64,000 nucleotides of DNA, from positions 1 to 64,000 of the forward strand of contig JABACO010000094.1 in NCBI GenBank assembly GCA_013339895.1, given 5' to 3'. A program made the translations under genes and the position numbers. The notes beneath the pieces are model-generated. The model worked only from the letters and a program-made list of their open reading frames with translations, was not told the DNA's origin and did not search any database. This document shows, one piece after another, positions 1-10,929 of this stretch. The stretch comes from Ephydatia muelleri (Eukaryota > Porifera > Demospongiae > Spongillida > Spongillidae). Positions within the stretch are counted from its first letter, which is position 1; each line of letters begins with the position of its first letter.

Positions 1-950
1 TCCATCTAATCAGCAGCTTTTCTCCCTTAGTTATCTTTTGTTTGAAGTCTTTTTAAATCACCTTGATGCCAATGGAGTAGCTATGAGGATTAGCATGTAT
101 TTTGTCTATTGTTCTTTCTGCTTTGTTTGGGCTTGTAAAGTAAAATGTTCAACTTAGCTTCTTCAAGGATAGCAATATTATCATTCAAGACTTTTTCTTC
201 CGAGTCCTCGAAATATTCTGGTTCATTATTGATACGTGACAAAGCCTTCACACCAATGTCCTGGCATATATCTACTTCAATTGGCAATGGGAAAATAAGC
301 TATTAAGAAATCAAATCATACCAAGCAGATAATGATATACGTCAATCACAATGGAATGCTGATGTATTAATCGAGACAAAAATAATAGACACAAACTCTG
401 ATGATATAGCCAAGCCACTACTGCCTGCAACATCATGTACCAATAACCAGCATATTAAAGTACTATTAGAACTAATCACTGTGTGTTCCAAACGTCCATG
501 AGACATATTAGACGTGCTGATCTGAAATATAACAGCCAGTAATCTTCTCCGACTTCTTGCTTCAAATTGTCTACTTACTTTTTTCAATAGTAGAATTTTA
601 ATTTGTAACTTCTTAATGAGTGTATTGTTTGCAGCTGTCTCCCTTTCTGCAACTATTTATTTTGAATGAATTGCATTTTCATTTGTTTTCTTCCTATATA
701 AAAGCTTGCATCAGTTATTTATGATCGGTACTATCCTTTTTTTTAAAGCTTTGTCTTCAGAGCCATATTAGAAGCAAACATTCTCCTATGAGCTATCCTT
801 CTGTTAGCATATTTGCGATAATCAGAACTTAAAGAATAAGATTTGATTTCTTAATAGCTTATTTAAGAATACACAACCGCATTGTGTCACAGTTTATTAT
901 AAATTTAATAATATTATTGTTTTCGCCTTTTAATTAATTAATTGTACGTC
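1..950. other. AT-rich stretch without a recognisable gene
   Basis: I see no coding region with a recognisable motif here. Open frames are short, lack family hallmarks and look like chance. The stretch is AT-rich with several poly-T and poly-A runs. Confidence 0.5.
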
Positions 951-958
951 TGTATGGT

Positions 959-1290
959 ATGCTACCCACAGTAGCAGAAGAGGTGGAGGAGCCAGAGGCT
1001 GAGGATAAAATTGATGCAGGAACTTATACTGCTGATGGAGATTTTCCTAAGATCCACCGTGCTAGGAATGGAAATCACGAGCACTCTCGCATTGCAAGAC
1101 AAATGGGTTATAAGAAAAAGGGGGCAACATGCTACTGGCACATCCAAAAATGGAACAACATATCCACTCTGCTGTTCTCGCTCACCAGGCCTTGATATTC
1201 ATTCCAGATTTGGCTTTAAAACAAAGAGGCTCTGTACTGACTGTAAAGTACACCTTTGTACCAAGCCAAGATGAACAACAGATGGTGTAT
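959..1290 (+). pseudogene. Unassigned Cys-rich coding relic
   Basis: Two overlapping plus-strand frames give an acidic stretch rich in Glu and Asp, then a basic segment, then a short Cys cluster (CTDCKVHLC) near 1235-1270 ending at a stop. A CxxC-x4-C pattern close to a protein end recalls the C-terminal zinc finger of piggyBac-type transposases, but no catalytic part is visible, so the family is not established. The frames are broken. It could equally be a chance ORF. Confidence 0.2.
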
Positions 1291-2439
1291 TGGTGGTTGT
1301 CATCTAGAAAGATAACCCCCAACTCCATACGGTGCAGCTATCATGCTTTGAAGTATATCACACATTTGTTGTACTTCCTGTTCTTCAAGATAGCTGCTGT
1401 CAGAAAGCTGGAATTTCCCACAACCTTCAAGAACCTGTTGAGCACCCTTCTAAGATCAAACGAGGTAGACTTGCAGTCCCCACCATCTCTCATGTAAATT
1501 GCCTCGTGGGCGATGATTTAATGGACCTGCAGGTTTGAAGGTGCAGCTGTGGCAATGGAAGTAGATTCCATTTCTCTTGGGCCACCACGATCCAAAGTGC
1601 AGCGACATTCTAGGAGTGCACTGATGCCAGGGCCATGCATCAAACTGCGCAAGACCTCTCACGTTTAATACATGTGGGTAAATGTACTGTACATGCAACT
1701 CCTATCAATCATTGAATCCAAACTGACATAAAGTATATGTATGCATGTTCACGACCAAGTACTTACATGTATCATAAGCTATACCTGGACCAGTGTTGGG
1801 GTGGGGTGGGGGCAAGACGAGTCTGTGCATTTCAAACCAATAACATACTGTAATTGATATATATATAAGCATGCAATGTGAGAAGCGCTATCTTACATGA
1901 GTTCCCACTGGGCAAGCTTTGTTACTCAAAGGATAATGAGTAATAAAGTGTAGTTGTTACTGATGCTACCTACACGCATTTTATCCAAATAAATTGGATA
2001 ATACGCCCATTTTTACATCCGTAATTTCAATAGCATGCAAAATAAATTTGATGGGTTTTTCTAGGCTTGCATTCACAAACACATCTAACTATAGCTTTCC
2101 TGTAGCCATTGTTGGTGTTTGACTAAAAAAAGTGGCCTTACCTCTCATGTGCGATGGCCCGGGTGATCATCGACGGCGTAATGGAGCTAGGCGGCATGTC
2201 CCCATACCTCAAGGTGCTCCTCACCTCCCCCTGACCCACATCATCATCCTCTGCACCTCCACTGTCCCACCCACACCACTGATACAAGAGGTGGACACCA
2301 GACTGGGGAGGGGATGTACCTGACTTCAATTGGAGCCCCTCTCCTTTGGATCTGTGCCGGGTCAAACATTATTTCCAATTTTATAACTGGGGTTAAGTGT
2401 ATTTCATGTCAGTGTTGTGCAGGTGTGCATTTCTGTTGT

Positions 2440-2712
2440 GTGTGTTGTGTGTGCGTTTCTGTGTGCGTGTTGTGTGTGTTTGTCTGCCATGTCTGTGTGT
2501 GCATGTGTGTCTGAGTGTGTGTGTGTGTGTGTGTATGTGTATTTTGTGTGTACCTGTGTGTGCATGTGTGTCATGTCTGTGTCTGTATGTGTGTCTGCAT
2601 GTATTTTGTATATGTGCAACAGTGTTGCGTCTTGGTGTTTGAGTGTGTGTGTCTATGTGTATGTTGTTGTGTGTGTGTGTGTGTTTGTGTGTGTGGGTGT
2701 GAATGTGAATAC
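2440..2712. repeat. (TG)n-rich microsatellite
   Basis: About 270 bp of imperfect TG repeats broken by short TGC and TAT units. The Cys/Val-rich plus-strand ORFs and His/Thr-rich minus-strand ORFs across it are artefacts of the repeat. Confidence 0.9.
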
Positions 2713-2891
2713 TGCTGTGTAGTGTTACATTTATGGGGACTGCATGAGTTAATTACCATGACATCAAACTTTACTTTTTGTTTACTCTTTATGGTATGAA
2801 GTCCTGGTCCTGATCTATGTAGTCAGATATCCTATGATGACAGAGCCTCTGGAAAAACGATAAGATTTAAGTGCCATCACATTAGAGCAAA

Positions 2892-2993
2892 TGTAGCGTC
2901 GGTTACAGATGTGGCAAAAGGATCATCAATGCATTCACATACGTGCTTATATAATACAGATACAAGTACAAAGGTCATAGCGCATGCGCTACA
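2892..2993 (-). repeat. 3' LTR of the interrupted gypsy element
   Basis: 102 bp, bounded by TG and CA. It matches 8667-8768 with only a few differences, such as ACAGAT versus ACAGGT near the TGTAGCG end. The flanking base group CAAA is repeated at the far end of the element. Confidence 0.9.
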
Positions 2994-3007
2994 CTACCCC
3001 CTTCCTC
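2994..3007 (-). promoter_or_regulatory. Polypurine tract
   Basis: On the minus strand the run GAGGAAGGGGGTAG abuts the 3' LTR. This is the expected site for priming of plus-strand DNA synthesis in LTR retrotransposons. Confidence 0.7.
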
Positions 3008-3021
3008 ATAAGAAGGGGAAA

Positions 3022-4222
3022 CTATAGATCATAAATATTTTGTCCCCATCTGTCAGGTCTCTGGCTGTGTCTTGTCGAACGTCTGAGGTTTGCTGGTGGC
3101 ATTTGTACATCTTCATCATGTGTCACATCTTCAGCACCTTGCAAGTGATCACCCTGGTCCACCGGAGGCTCCTCAGTCTCTATCTCGTCATCACTTTCTG
3201 AGGTCTCTGCTGGAATCTCTCTGTCGATGTTGCTGTTTATCTCATCATCAGTTTCCGAGGCCTCTGCTGGAATGTCCCCATCAATATCGCCATTCTCCTT
3301 CTCCACCAGTAGCTCTTCATCAGGTCCAGCTACATGTAGGTCATCTGTCTGATTCAATAACAAATTAGGAGGCAACTGTACACAGGGTTTAAGTCTATTA
3401 AAGTGCACCACCATACTCTTGCGTTTGTTGTCCCTGTGTTGAATTTAATAAAGAATATCACTGAGCACCTTATGTATGATGTAAGGCCCTTGCCAATAAC
3501 AATGGAGCTTAGGGGATTTACCTCTGGGTACTGCTGGACAATGAAGCCAACCATGTCACCTATCTTGAAAGGCTTCCCATTGCACAATTTGTCATAATGC
3601 ACTTTTTGCCTTCTTTGTTGTAACCCCATGTATTCTCTAACCTGCCGATATGCCCTGTCTAAGCGCAGCCTGAGACCCATGGCATACTTGTTAAGCTCCG
3701 TAGGATAATGTGGGGGCAAGCCATCAATGGGTAACCTCACTTCTCTCCCACAAACAAGCTGATATGGTGTGCACCCTGTAGATTCCTGCACACTTGTACG
3801 GTAGGCAAACATCAGCAAGGGTAAGTATGAATCCCAATTACATGTATCCTCCGTAGCTGCTATACTTAGAAGGTTTAACAAGGTACGGTTAAACCGTTCT
3901 ACTAAACCATCAGACTGTGGATGGTAAGCTGTAGTTCTAGTTTTCTTAATGCCCAACAATTTGCACATGGCTTTAACAAGAGCAGAATCAAAATTTCGGC
4001 CTTGATCTGTATGAAGGCTATTTGGGGTACCAAAACGACAGACATATTGATGCACAAAACTTCTGCTACCTTTTCAGCTTCAATGCTGGCCAAGGGAAAT
4101 GATTCCACCCATTTTGTAAAATAATCCCCAACTACCAAGATATATTTATTACCTCTGGTGGTGATTGGTAGAGGGCCTGTCACGGTTAATTTGGTCCGCC
4201 AGAAATTTTGGTCCCGGACCAA
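3022..4222 (-). pseudogene. Gypsy integrase core and C-terminal tail, broken
   Basis: Minus-strand frames carry the integrase catalytic core: a GPLPIT and DYFTKWVES segment near 4120-4180, then a TDQGRNF block and YHPQSDGLVERFNRT, giving the D-x35-E spacing of retroviral-type integrases. The frame shifts near 4050 (one base lost in a T run), and another break separates the core from the tail (3022-3414). The tail has a VVHFNRLKPC segment, then two copies of an acidic unit (IPAE.SE.DDEI), and a basic end rich in RRSTRHSQR. The N-terminal zinc-binding part lies beyond the Ginger insertion at 8177-8340. Not functional. Confidence 0.85.
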
Positions 4223-4345
4223 ATTTTCAGGAAATATTGGTCCGCGCGGACCAAAATTTCCTGGAAAAAATTGTCCGAATCTGGAATAAATGGTCCGTGA
4301 AGTGATTATTGGGCCACGTGCCCGAAAAAATAGTTGAAGAAAGAA

Positions 4346-7300
4346 ATGGAGAGCGACATTGTGGATGACCTGAGCGACGATCTAATCCGCGACGTCTTTA
4401 CGTACCTTTCCACAAACAAGTACCCAGAGGCATCCTCCTCTTCTCGGAAGAGAGTGATACGAAAAAAGGCGTTAAAGTTTTTATTTCCACAAGTGGCGAG
4501 CTGATGTACAAGCAGAAGTTAAAAGGAAAGGTACGTATCAACGGTTAATGTATTTGGAGCTACGTGGGAAGCCTAGCATGACGTGGTGGTGCGGTTTGAA
4601 ACCCACTTTTGAATAGCGTTTATTTTCCATAGGAGCCCACATTTCTTCGCTATGTTCAAAGTCCAGAGGAAAGGAGACTAATTCTGCTAGCCTGTCACGT
4701 TCATCCAACTTCAGGCCACATGGGAAGAACTAGGACGCTACATAGGATAAAGGAACGTGTCATGTGGCATGGAATGGTGAAAGATTGCACTGAAATGGTA
4801 GGTTACAGTTCAATAATTACATTACACTGCCAGAGGAGCAACCTCAATTTGTGACTGCGACTAGTATAGTAGAGTACGCATTTTAAAAAGTAACCACACT
4901 AAAAATTGATTGTCCAACATACTTGCCTTAGATAATGCTTGACATCACTCAAATGTTTAATCAGAAAATGAGGGAAAACTATCATAGTCAGCATTATAAC
5001 CATATGGTCATATTTTATAGATACGAACATGTGACATTTGCCAGCGAATGAACAGAAAGCTCACTTGTGGCGTGCCTGAACTTCACCCAATTCCCGTGAA
5101 ATCCCCATGGTACATGATAGGGATTGATTTCATTGGTCCTATTAGCCCACCTGGAGAAGATGGAAGTCAATATATTCTGACAATTAGTGACTATTTCACA
5201 AAGTGGGTCGAGGCCATTCCAACACCAGACAAAACAGCAACTACTGTTGCAAACTGCCTTTTTAAGGTATATAGCATGTATGAACTAATGATTTATATGC
5301 TGCAATTCATTACACTTTAGTGTTTATATTGCTTAGCATAAGCATTGCCTAGATGTAGGTGCAGAATGTAGCAGCGGTGTATGCACGTATAGGTGTTAGA
5401 TTCTGATCATTTTCTGTATTGAGTGATTCTATTCACTATGTGTGTATGCATTTGTGTATGTATAAGTTTGGTGTTGCATAAGTGTGATACTGTATGCATG
5501 GCTATAATTATGTCACATTATGTATGGCCCTGATGATGTCACATGGGTCCATCAGGTTCTACCACATCTTCTCCTATTCTGTGAGAGAGTATATATTTAT
5601 TACATTACAAAAGCTTGTGTTATTAAATGCTATTATTTAAAAATTCAGCAAATGTCTGCCATTTTGTGCTGTGCATACATAATCATGTATTCTTGTGCAG
5701 ATCTTCATGAGAATGGGATTACCCAGAGTTATGCTCTCTGATAATGGTTCAGAGTTTTGCAATAAATTGAATGACAAGCTGGCTGAGATTCTAGGAGTGA
5801 AGAGGCGGCTTACAACACCATACCATCCTCAGGTAGGTATCTAAAGCTATACTACATGTCATCAAACCTTGATTAACATTATTCACAGGCAAATGGTCTG
5901 GATGAGCGCTACAATCAGACACTGCAAAACATGCTGGCAAAGTTTGTTTCAACCAAATGAACGGTGTGGAGCTCCTACCTAGACACTTGTACTTTTGCAT
6001 ACAATACATCAAGACATGAATCAAGCACCTATACACCATTTCAATTAATGTTTGGTCGTCAAGCAATTCTACCTGTTGATATAGACCTACAGAAGGAATC
6101 AGGTGATGAATTGCATCACAAGTATCAAATGTTGAATGATCCAGATATTGTAGCAGTTCAACACAAGCATCAGGTCATTTTGGAAGATGCAAAAAAGCAC
6201 ATTCTTGACGCTCAAAAGAAACAAAAGCAAAAGTATGACTCAAAATGTGCCAAGCCAGATTGCTTTCAAGTAGGAGAGCTAGTGATGAAGAAGAATTTTA
6301 GAAGAAAGAAAATGAAAGGTGGTAAACTGCAAGACCGATTTGATGGTCCTCACAGAGTTGTGAAGAAGATGCCACATGGAGTATATGAACTGATCAGCAA
6401 AGACGGCACTCTAATTCGAGCTACTGGAGGTCACCTTAAGATGTATCACAGCAATATGCTCCAAGGAAGTATTTCATTTGATGACAAGCAAGCCTCCAGC
6501 AAAGTGATATCTGATGATCCATCAACCAGTGGTGTTAAGCCTGATGACACATCCATCTGCAGTGATATTGAATGTTATGACCCATCCACCCCCAGTGATG
6601 CTAAGCATGATGGCCTACCCACACCCAGTAATATTGGGTGTGATGACACACTCACCCCCAGTGATGCTGAGCATGATCGCCTACCCACACCTAGTAATAT
6701 TGGGTGTGATGACACACTCACCACCAGTGATGTTGAGCATGATGGCTTAACCACACCCAGTAATACTGGGTGTGATGACACACTCACCACCAGTGATGTT
6801 GAGCGTGATGGTTTAACCACACCCAGTGATGTTGGATGTGATGATGACACGCACACCATCAGTCATGCTAAACCTGATGACCAACCCACCACAAGTGAGA
6901 CTGAGCCTAAAGACCTACTCACCCTCAAAGATGCTGAACCTCCTGTCTTGCTATTTTGCTCCTGCAAAACACGTTGTGCTACTAAAAGATGTCTATGCAA
7001 GTTAAATCATTCATTCTGTGGACACTATTGCCATCCAGGTAAAAGTTGTTGTAATATGGAAACAGCAAAACCACAAGAAGTTGTAAATTTAAGTGCCAGT
7101 GAAGATGATGCCCAAAATGATTCTGTATGGATAAAAGTAGGAGAATCTGTGTTGCATAAGGAGGACAAAGTGGTATTGTCAAATAATGGATGGCTAACGG
7201 ACAATATAATACATGCAGCTCAACAGCTTCTTAAACAAAGTCATCCTCATATATCTGGCCTTCAAAACCCAATTCTTCAGAAAACAAAAACCTTTGATGT

Positions 7301-7853
7301 GCAAAGAAACCTAGACTTTGTACAATGCCTAAATATCAAAGACAACCACTGGATAACAGTATCTGCTGCTTCAAGCATTCCAGACACCATAAATGTATAT
7401 GATAGCTTGAATGGTACATTAACTGAACCTTTGAAACAAATTATTGCAGATTTAATGCATTCTGCGGGAAAGCAAATCACAGTACAGTATGTGAGTGTTC
7501 AGTACCAGAAGGGCTCGCAGGACTGTGGCTTATTTGCAATAGCCTTTGCCTGTGAAATTTGTTTTGGCAAAGATCCTTCATCCGTTACGTTTGTCCAATC
7601 CACAATGAGACAGCACTTAATAGAGGGACTAGAGCAAGGAAATATTTTGCCATTTCCATCAGCTGTAAGACGACAAAGGTCACAGATGGTGCGTCAAGAG
7701 GTGTTTAGAATATTCTGCTCTTGCAGGATGCCTAATGATGGTAGAAAAATGATTCAATGTTCAAAGTGCAGAGAGTGGTATCATTTGAACTGCGTCCGAG
7801 TCAGCAGGAAATTTTTGAGACACACTGTGCCGTGGTTCTGTGGTTGTAAATAA
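4346..7853 (+). pseudogene. Ginger-A1 transposase (integrase-CXC-Ulp1-PHD), inactivated
   Basis: Five exons by comparison with the intact copy: 4346-4530, 4633-4797, 5021-5266, 5701-5832 and 5889-7853, all with GT-AG borders. They encode an H2C2-type zinc-binding region, a DDE integrase core (IGIDFIG, SDNGSEF, then ANGLDERYN; D-x35-E), a Ser/Thr/Asp/Pro-rich tandem repeat, a Cys-rich CXC motif, a Ulp1-like protease domain (NHWI, VYDS, QDCGLFAIAFA) and a C-terminal PHD finger. Two lesions are visible. One T is missing from a T run in exon 1 near 4480, which shifts the frame. A TGA stop at 5958-5960 stands where the sister copy has CGA, a typical CpG decay. The last exon remains open for 629 codons downstream of the stop. 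Confidence 0.9.
6570..6850 (+). repeat. Coding tandem repeat in Ginger-A1
   Basis: About four imperfect copies of a roughly 66-bp unit, encoding repeats of the type DDTLT.SD.EHDGL.TPSN.GC. The repeat separates the integrase part from the Cys-rich and protease parts. The same repeat is at about 24690-24970 in Ginger-A2. Confidence 0.8.
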
Positions 7854-8176
7854 GCTGATCAGTTTAGTACTCAACGTTATCTATTGTACTCTGGTTTTAT
7901 ATTATACTCTGGTTTCATATTCTGTTATTACTCTGGTTTGGTGTGAAGAATGTATTCAATTACTTGCATGTACTTGCATTGACCAAGACAGACCCCATTA
8001 TTTCCGGTAAAACTCACGGCTGGAAATTTTGGTCCATACATATATACGCCAGTTAACGGACCAATATTTCCAACACGGACCATTATTTCCGGTAATATCG
8101 GTCCGGCCGGACCAAGATTCGTTGGAAATTTTGGTCCGCCCGGACCCAAATTTTCAGGACCAAAATTCCGGTGACA

Positions 8177-8649
8177 GGCCCAGGATATCCATTGCTACAC
8201 GCTCAAATGGACCAGAAGGAAGATCTGCTTGCATTGCCGCTCTTGGTTTTGTCGGAGGTGCTTTACGAGTTGCACAGCTTTCACATGCAGCACACCATCT
8301 CTCTATGTCTCGTCGTTGCCCTGGCCAGTAGAAGCGACCTTGCCACGTGCATCTTAGCCTGCCACTCTAACTCCACCCCGTCAGGGGAAAAATGACTCAC
8401 AAGGCACGCTTTGACCGCATCATACTCAACCGTTTCGCTCACCAATCCCAGCTGACTTACAATCCTGAAGGGCTCGTCTTCAAGCAGCGAAACCAACTCT
8501 GCTCCTTTCTTCTCTTCAGGTAAGCCCGCTTCTTGGATATATAGTTCCACTCGCTTTATCCATAGACTGAAGTCGGTCCCAGTTGCGAAGCGAGGAGGCG
8601 GACGCGCTGAAAACCGAGTGGGTCTCCTCTCGCGTTCGAGTTCCGTCAT
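8177..8649 (-). pseudogene. Gypsy gag start fused to integrase zinc-binding domain
   Basis: On the minus strand an ATG at 8649 opens a gag-like N-terminus (MTELERERRPTRFSARPPPR, then an FSLWIKRVELYIQEAGL stretch). Around 8340 the sequence changes abruptly, in another frame, into an integrase N-terminal zinc-binding segment (RFYWPGQRRDIERW followed by CAACESC), running up to the Ginger insertion at 8176. This junction shows a large internal deletion that removed protease, reverse transcriptase and RNase H before the Ginger insertion. Confidence 0.85.
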
Positions 8650-8666
8650 CCGACTTCTGACACCAA
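8649..8666 (-). promoter_or_regulatory. Primer-binding site of the gypsy element
   Basis: Immediately inside the 5' LTR, the minus strand reads TTGGTGTCAGAAGTCGGATG. TGG at the start and the following bases resemble the complement of a tRNA 3' end (tRNA-Leu-like). The tRNA assignment is an inference. Confidence 0.6.
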
Positions 8667-8768
8667 TGTAGCGTCGGTTACAGGTGTGGCAAAAGGATCA
8701 TCAATGCATTCACATACGTGCTTATATAATACAGATACAAGTACAAAGGTCATAGCGCATGCGCCACA
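8667..8768 (-). repeat. 5' LTR of the interrupted gypsy element
   Basis: 102 bp, paired with 2892-2993. Followed on the plus strand by CAAA, the second half of the target duplication. Confidence 0.9.
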
Positions 8769-8772
8769 CAAA

Positions 8773-9350
8773 CATGAAATCCAGACCACACCTTACCAAA
8801 ATTAATCTATACTTTGTCGCTCTCTATCTATTCCCTCCACACTTCTTCTCCTCCATCTGCTCTAGAGCCTTTTCATCTGAAAGCTTTATATAATCTCGTC
8901 CACAGAAAATCTGTATATTTTTGGCATGCTTGTGTGTGTGTGTGGGTGTATGCATTAAAGAGATCAATGTCTTATTTCATTTGGCTGGAAATTTTTAAAG
9001 AGAGGTTGTTGTATTATCTGCAAAATATGTGTTACTGCAAAAAGAGTTTGAAGTCTAGCTTAATGAATGATTTACAGAATAAATTAATAGCACTTCAGTT
9101 GTGTATACTAGGATTAATTTATCACAGGGCCTTGGACGAAGATCTAGCGAATGTAAGGCTAACCTTGAAATGGTTCCCATGATAAAGATGTACGCAATGA
9201 CATTGTGGGACCTGATACAGAAATCAACTTTCTTTCTAACTGCAATATCAAATGTCTTTGAAGAGAAGCTAAGTTACAGGATGAGACTCTACTGTGTTTA
9301 CAAGCACAATTATAAAGGGATGAGGAATCCCAATTTCATGAAGTTATGAG
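8773..9350. other. No gene recognised
   Basis: AT-rich sequence with short frames. The 122-codon plus-strand frame at 8814-9182 has no motif I recognise. Confidence 0.4.
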
Positions 9351-9357
9351 CTTGAAG

Positions 9358-9895
9358 TTCGGGAGCAGCTGCTGGAGCCATACATGCATGGTTCTCTCAA
9401 TAACCCATCAAAACATATGCTAGTAAGAGGTCGAGCTGTTCCAGTGCATCATATGCTATCTGAACAGACCCTTGGTCTTGTTGATTACCATGTTCAGCAT
9501 GCACCTAATGCTAATATAGGCTTCATTGATGGGAAAATCAAATGTACAAATACTCAAGTGTAACAAATATCTTGTGAGCAAGATTTACATGGCAGCAAAG
9601 AAAAGCCGATGATGACCTGAGAATACAAATACAACATTCCAGACTTCAAGAAGAGCAAAGCAAGTAAGATAAAGTTTCTAATGGCAAAACCGAAAAAAAG
9701 TAAAGTCTATTCTTGTTAATGAATGCACAATAGAAGAAGCATTTCCTCAAATCTCAACAGATACTTTGGAATTTATTAAAATAGTTATTAAAAACCCTTC
9801 ATGGTTATTAGATTTCAGGAGTGGGACATCTCACCTGGAATGAAAAAAACATACAATGGAAAATTGCTGTTTGTAAAGAACAGTAAACGAGGTAA
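9358..9895 (+). pseudogene. Relic of an unassigned multicopy ORF
   Basis: Plus-strand fragments include HMLSEQTLGLVDYHVQHAPN followed by NIGFIDGKIKC (about 9440-9555). Near 9826-9895 there is an EWDISPGMKKTYNGKLLFVK-like stretch. An E-x-x-LG-x-(V/I)D block followed by a short Lys-containing segment also appears in the minus-strand relic at 57483-57896, and I have the impression of a widespread invertebrate repeat-encoded protein. Stops and frame changes interrupt it. I cannot name the family. Confidence 0.35.
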
Positions 9896-10473
9896 TAAGT
9901 TAATTATTTCATATTGAACAGTTGGACAGTTGAAGAAACTGAAGATGAAGGAGAAGATGCGGTTTGTTACTGATGTCTTGTGTGTGTACTATTCATGTAT
10001 TTTTATTTATTTATACATTTTACAGTTTTTATGTATTCAAAACGTACCCCAATGTCTTTCAGATCATTTATTACTTGTGGCAATTTGGTTAGAATCATTC
10101 AAACGGACGTCAATAATTTAGTTTTATACATTGAAAAATGCGTGTTGCAATTCCAGTATATAAGGAAATAGTATGTGTTCCCAAATGCCACTTCCTTGTG
10201 TAGGCCTACAACATGCCATTCTTCATCTGAAATTTGGAATCGAAATGTTAAAAGACAAAAAAGTTATGACTGTTTGAATATCGGCATTATGAGGATCACA
10301 TAATATTTCCAAATCAATCGCCATCATTGTTTTAAAGGCCCGTTTCTCCGGTTAGGATTAAGCTACAATAAAGAGAAAAACCGTTTTGAAAACCATTCAA
10401 TATTATCTCTAAACTGATCCTTTTAGTTAAGCACAAATGTTTAGTAACACGTGACATACATGTATGATGAAAA

Positions 10474-10537
10474 TCCGGTCGACCCGCTTTAAATCGGGTC
10501 GACCGGATTTAAATCGGGTCACGGATTCAAACCGGGC
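10474..10537. repeat. Subterminal-type palindromic repeat cluster
   Basis: Overlapping short palindromes of the type CCGGTCGACCCG / TTTAAATCGGGTCGACCGG / ATTTAAATCGGGTC occur within 64 bp. They have the same style as the GGTCCG arrays of Ginger-A and the CCGGTTGATCAACCGG arrays of Ginger-B but a different sequence. Possibly the end of a third, degraded Ginger-like element; no second end was found. Confidence 0.45.
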
Positions 10538-10929
10538 CGTAACGCATACATAATTTAATTAGTAAAATTTGTTGTTCAGCCAGGCCAGGCAGTCAGGCCG
10601 GACCCAAGCTTGCCCTTCGACAGCCCTGTTCAAAACCATGTGTGGTCACTGATTCAATGCCACTCAAAAGCATGTGTGATTTTTGGCACGTAATCCACAC
10701 TGTAGTTTCGGGGTTAAAAAAGTATCAACTAAACAACAAGCAATAAGAAAAAAACTGAAGTTCATGTTTATGACGGGCGCACTGATTTGGGTTGCTTGGC
10801 TTTGCACATATACCGAACTTGAAATGCAATTATAGAAACAATCTACAGTGAACAGAAGTATAATGACACATGTTAACGTTAAACCGTTATCGCAGTGTTA
10901 CTGCAGCTCCCATCCTTGCTCTCTTGAAC

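Larger units (their letters stand above)
4178..8176 (+). mobile_element. Ginger-A1: Ginger-type DNA transposon, decayed copy
   Basis: A 3,999-bp element starting TGTCACGG and ending CCGGTGACA, so the ends follow the TGTNR...YNACA pattern of known Ginger elements. It is bracketed by the 4-bp duplication GGCC (4174-4177 and 8177-8180). Removing it restores the host gypsy integrase reading through ILGPLPIT. Both ends carry subterminal repeats of GGTCCG...CGGACC followed by AAAATTTCC. It is nearly identical to Ginger-A2 (23370-27370), which lies in the opposite orientation. Its transposase is inactivated by two lesions, described in the gene entry. Confidence 0.93.
2888..8772 (-). mobile_element. 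Ty3/gypsy LTR retrotransposon, internally deleted and interrupted
   Basis: Two near-identical 102-bp direct repeats (2892-2993 and 8667-8768), both beginning TGTAGCG and ending CTACA or CCACA, are flanked by the 4-bp duplication CAAA (2888-2891 and 8769-8772). On the minus strand the element reads LTR, primer-binding site, gag start, integrase, acidic tail, polypurine tract, LTR. Gag jumps directly into the integrase zinc-binding domain near 8340, so the rest of gag, protease, reverse transcriptase and RNase H are missing. The integrase is further split by a Ginger-type transposon (4178-8176). The original element minus the insert is only about 1.9 kb, so it is non-autonomous and dead. The unusually short LTRs are characteristic. 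Confidence 0.9.

Noticed and set aside
6514-6859. Met/Pro/His-rich ORFs overlapping the Ginger-A repeat
   Set aside because: Shadow frames of the 66-bp coding repeat; they repeat in the sister copy for the same reason.
5048-7853. Ginger-A as a gypsy retrotransposon pol fragment
   Set aside because: It has integrase but no reverse transcriptase, GT-AG introns inside the integrase, terminal inverted repeats and 4-bp duplications. That is a DNA transposon.
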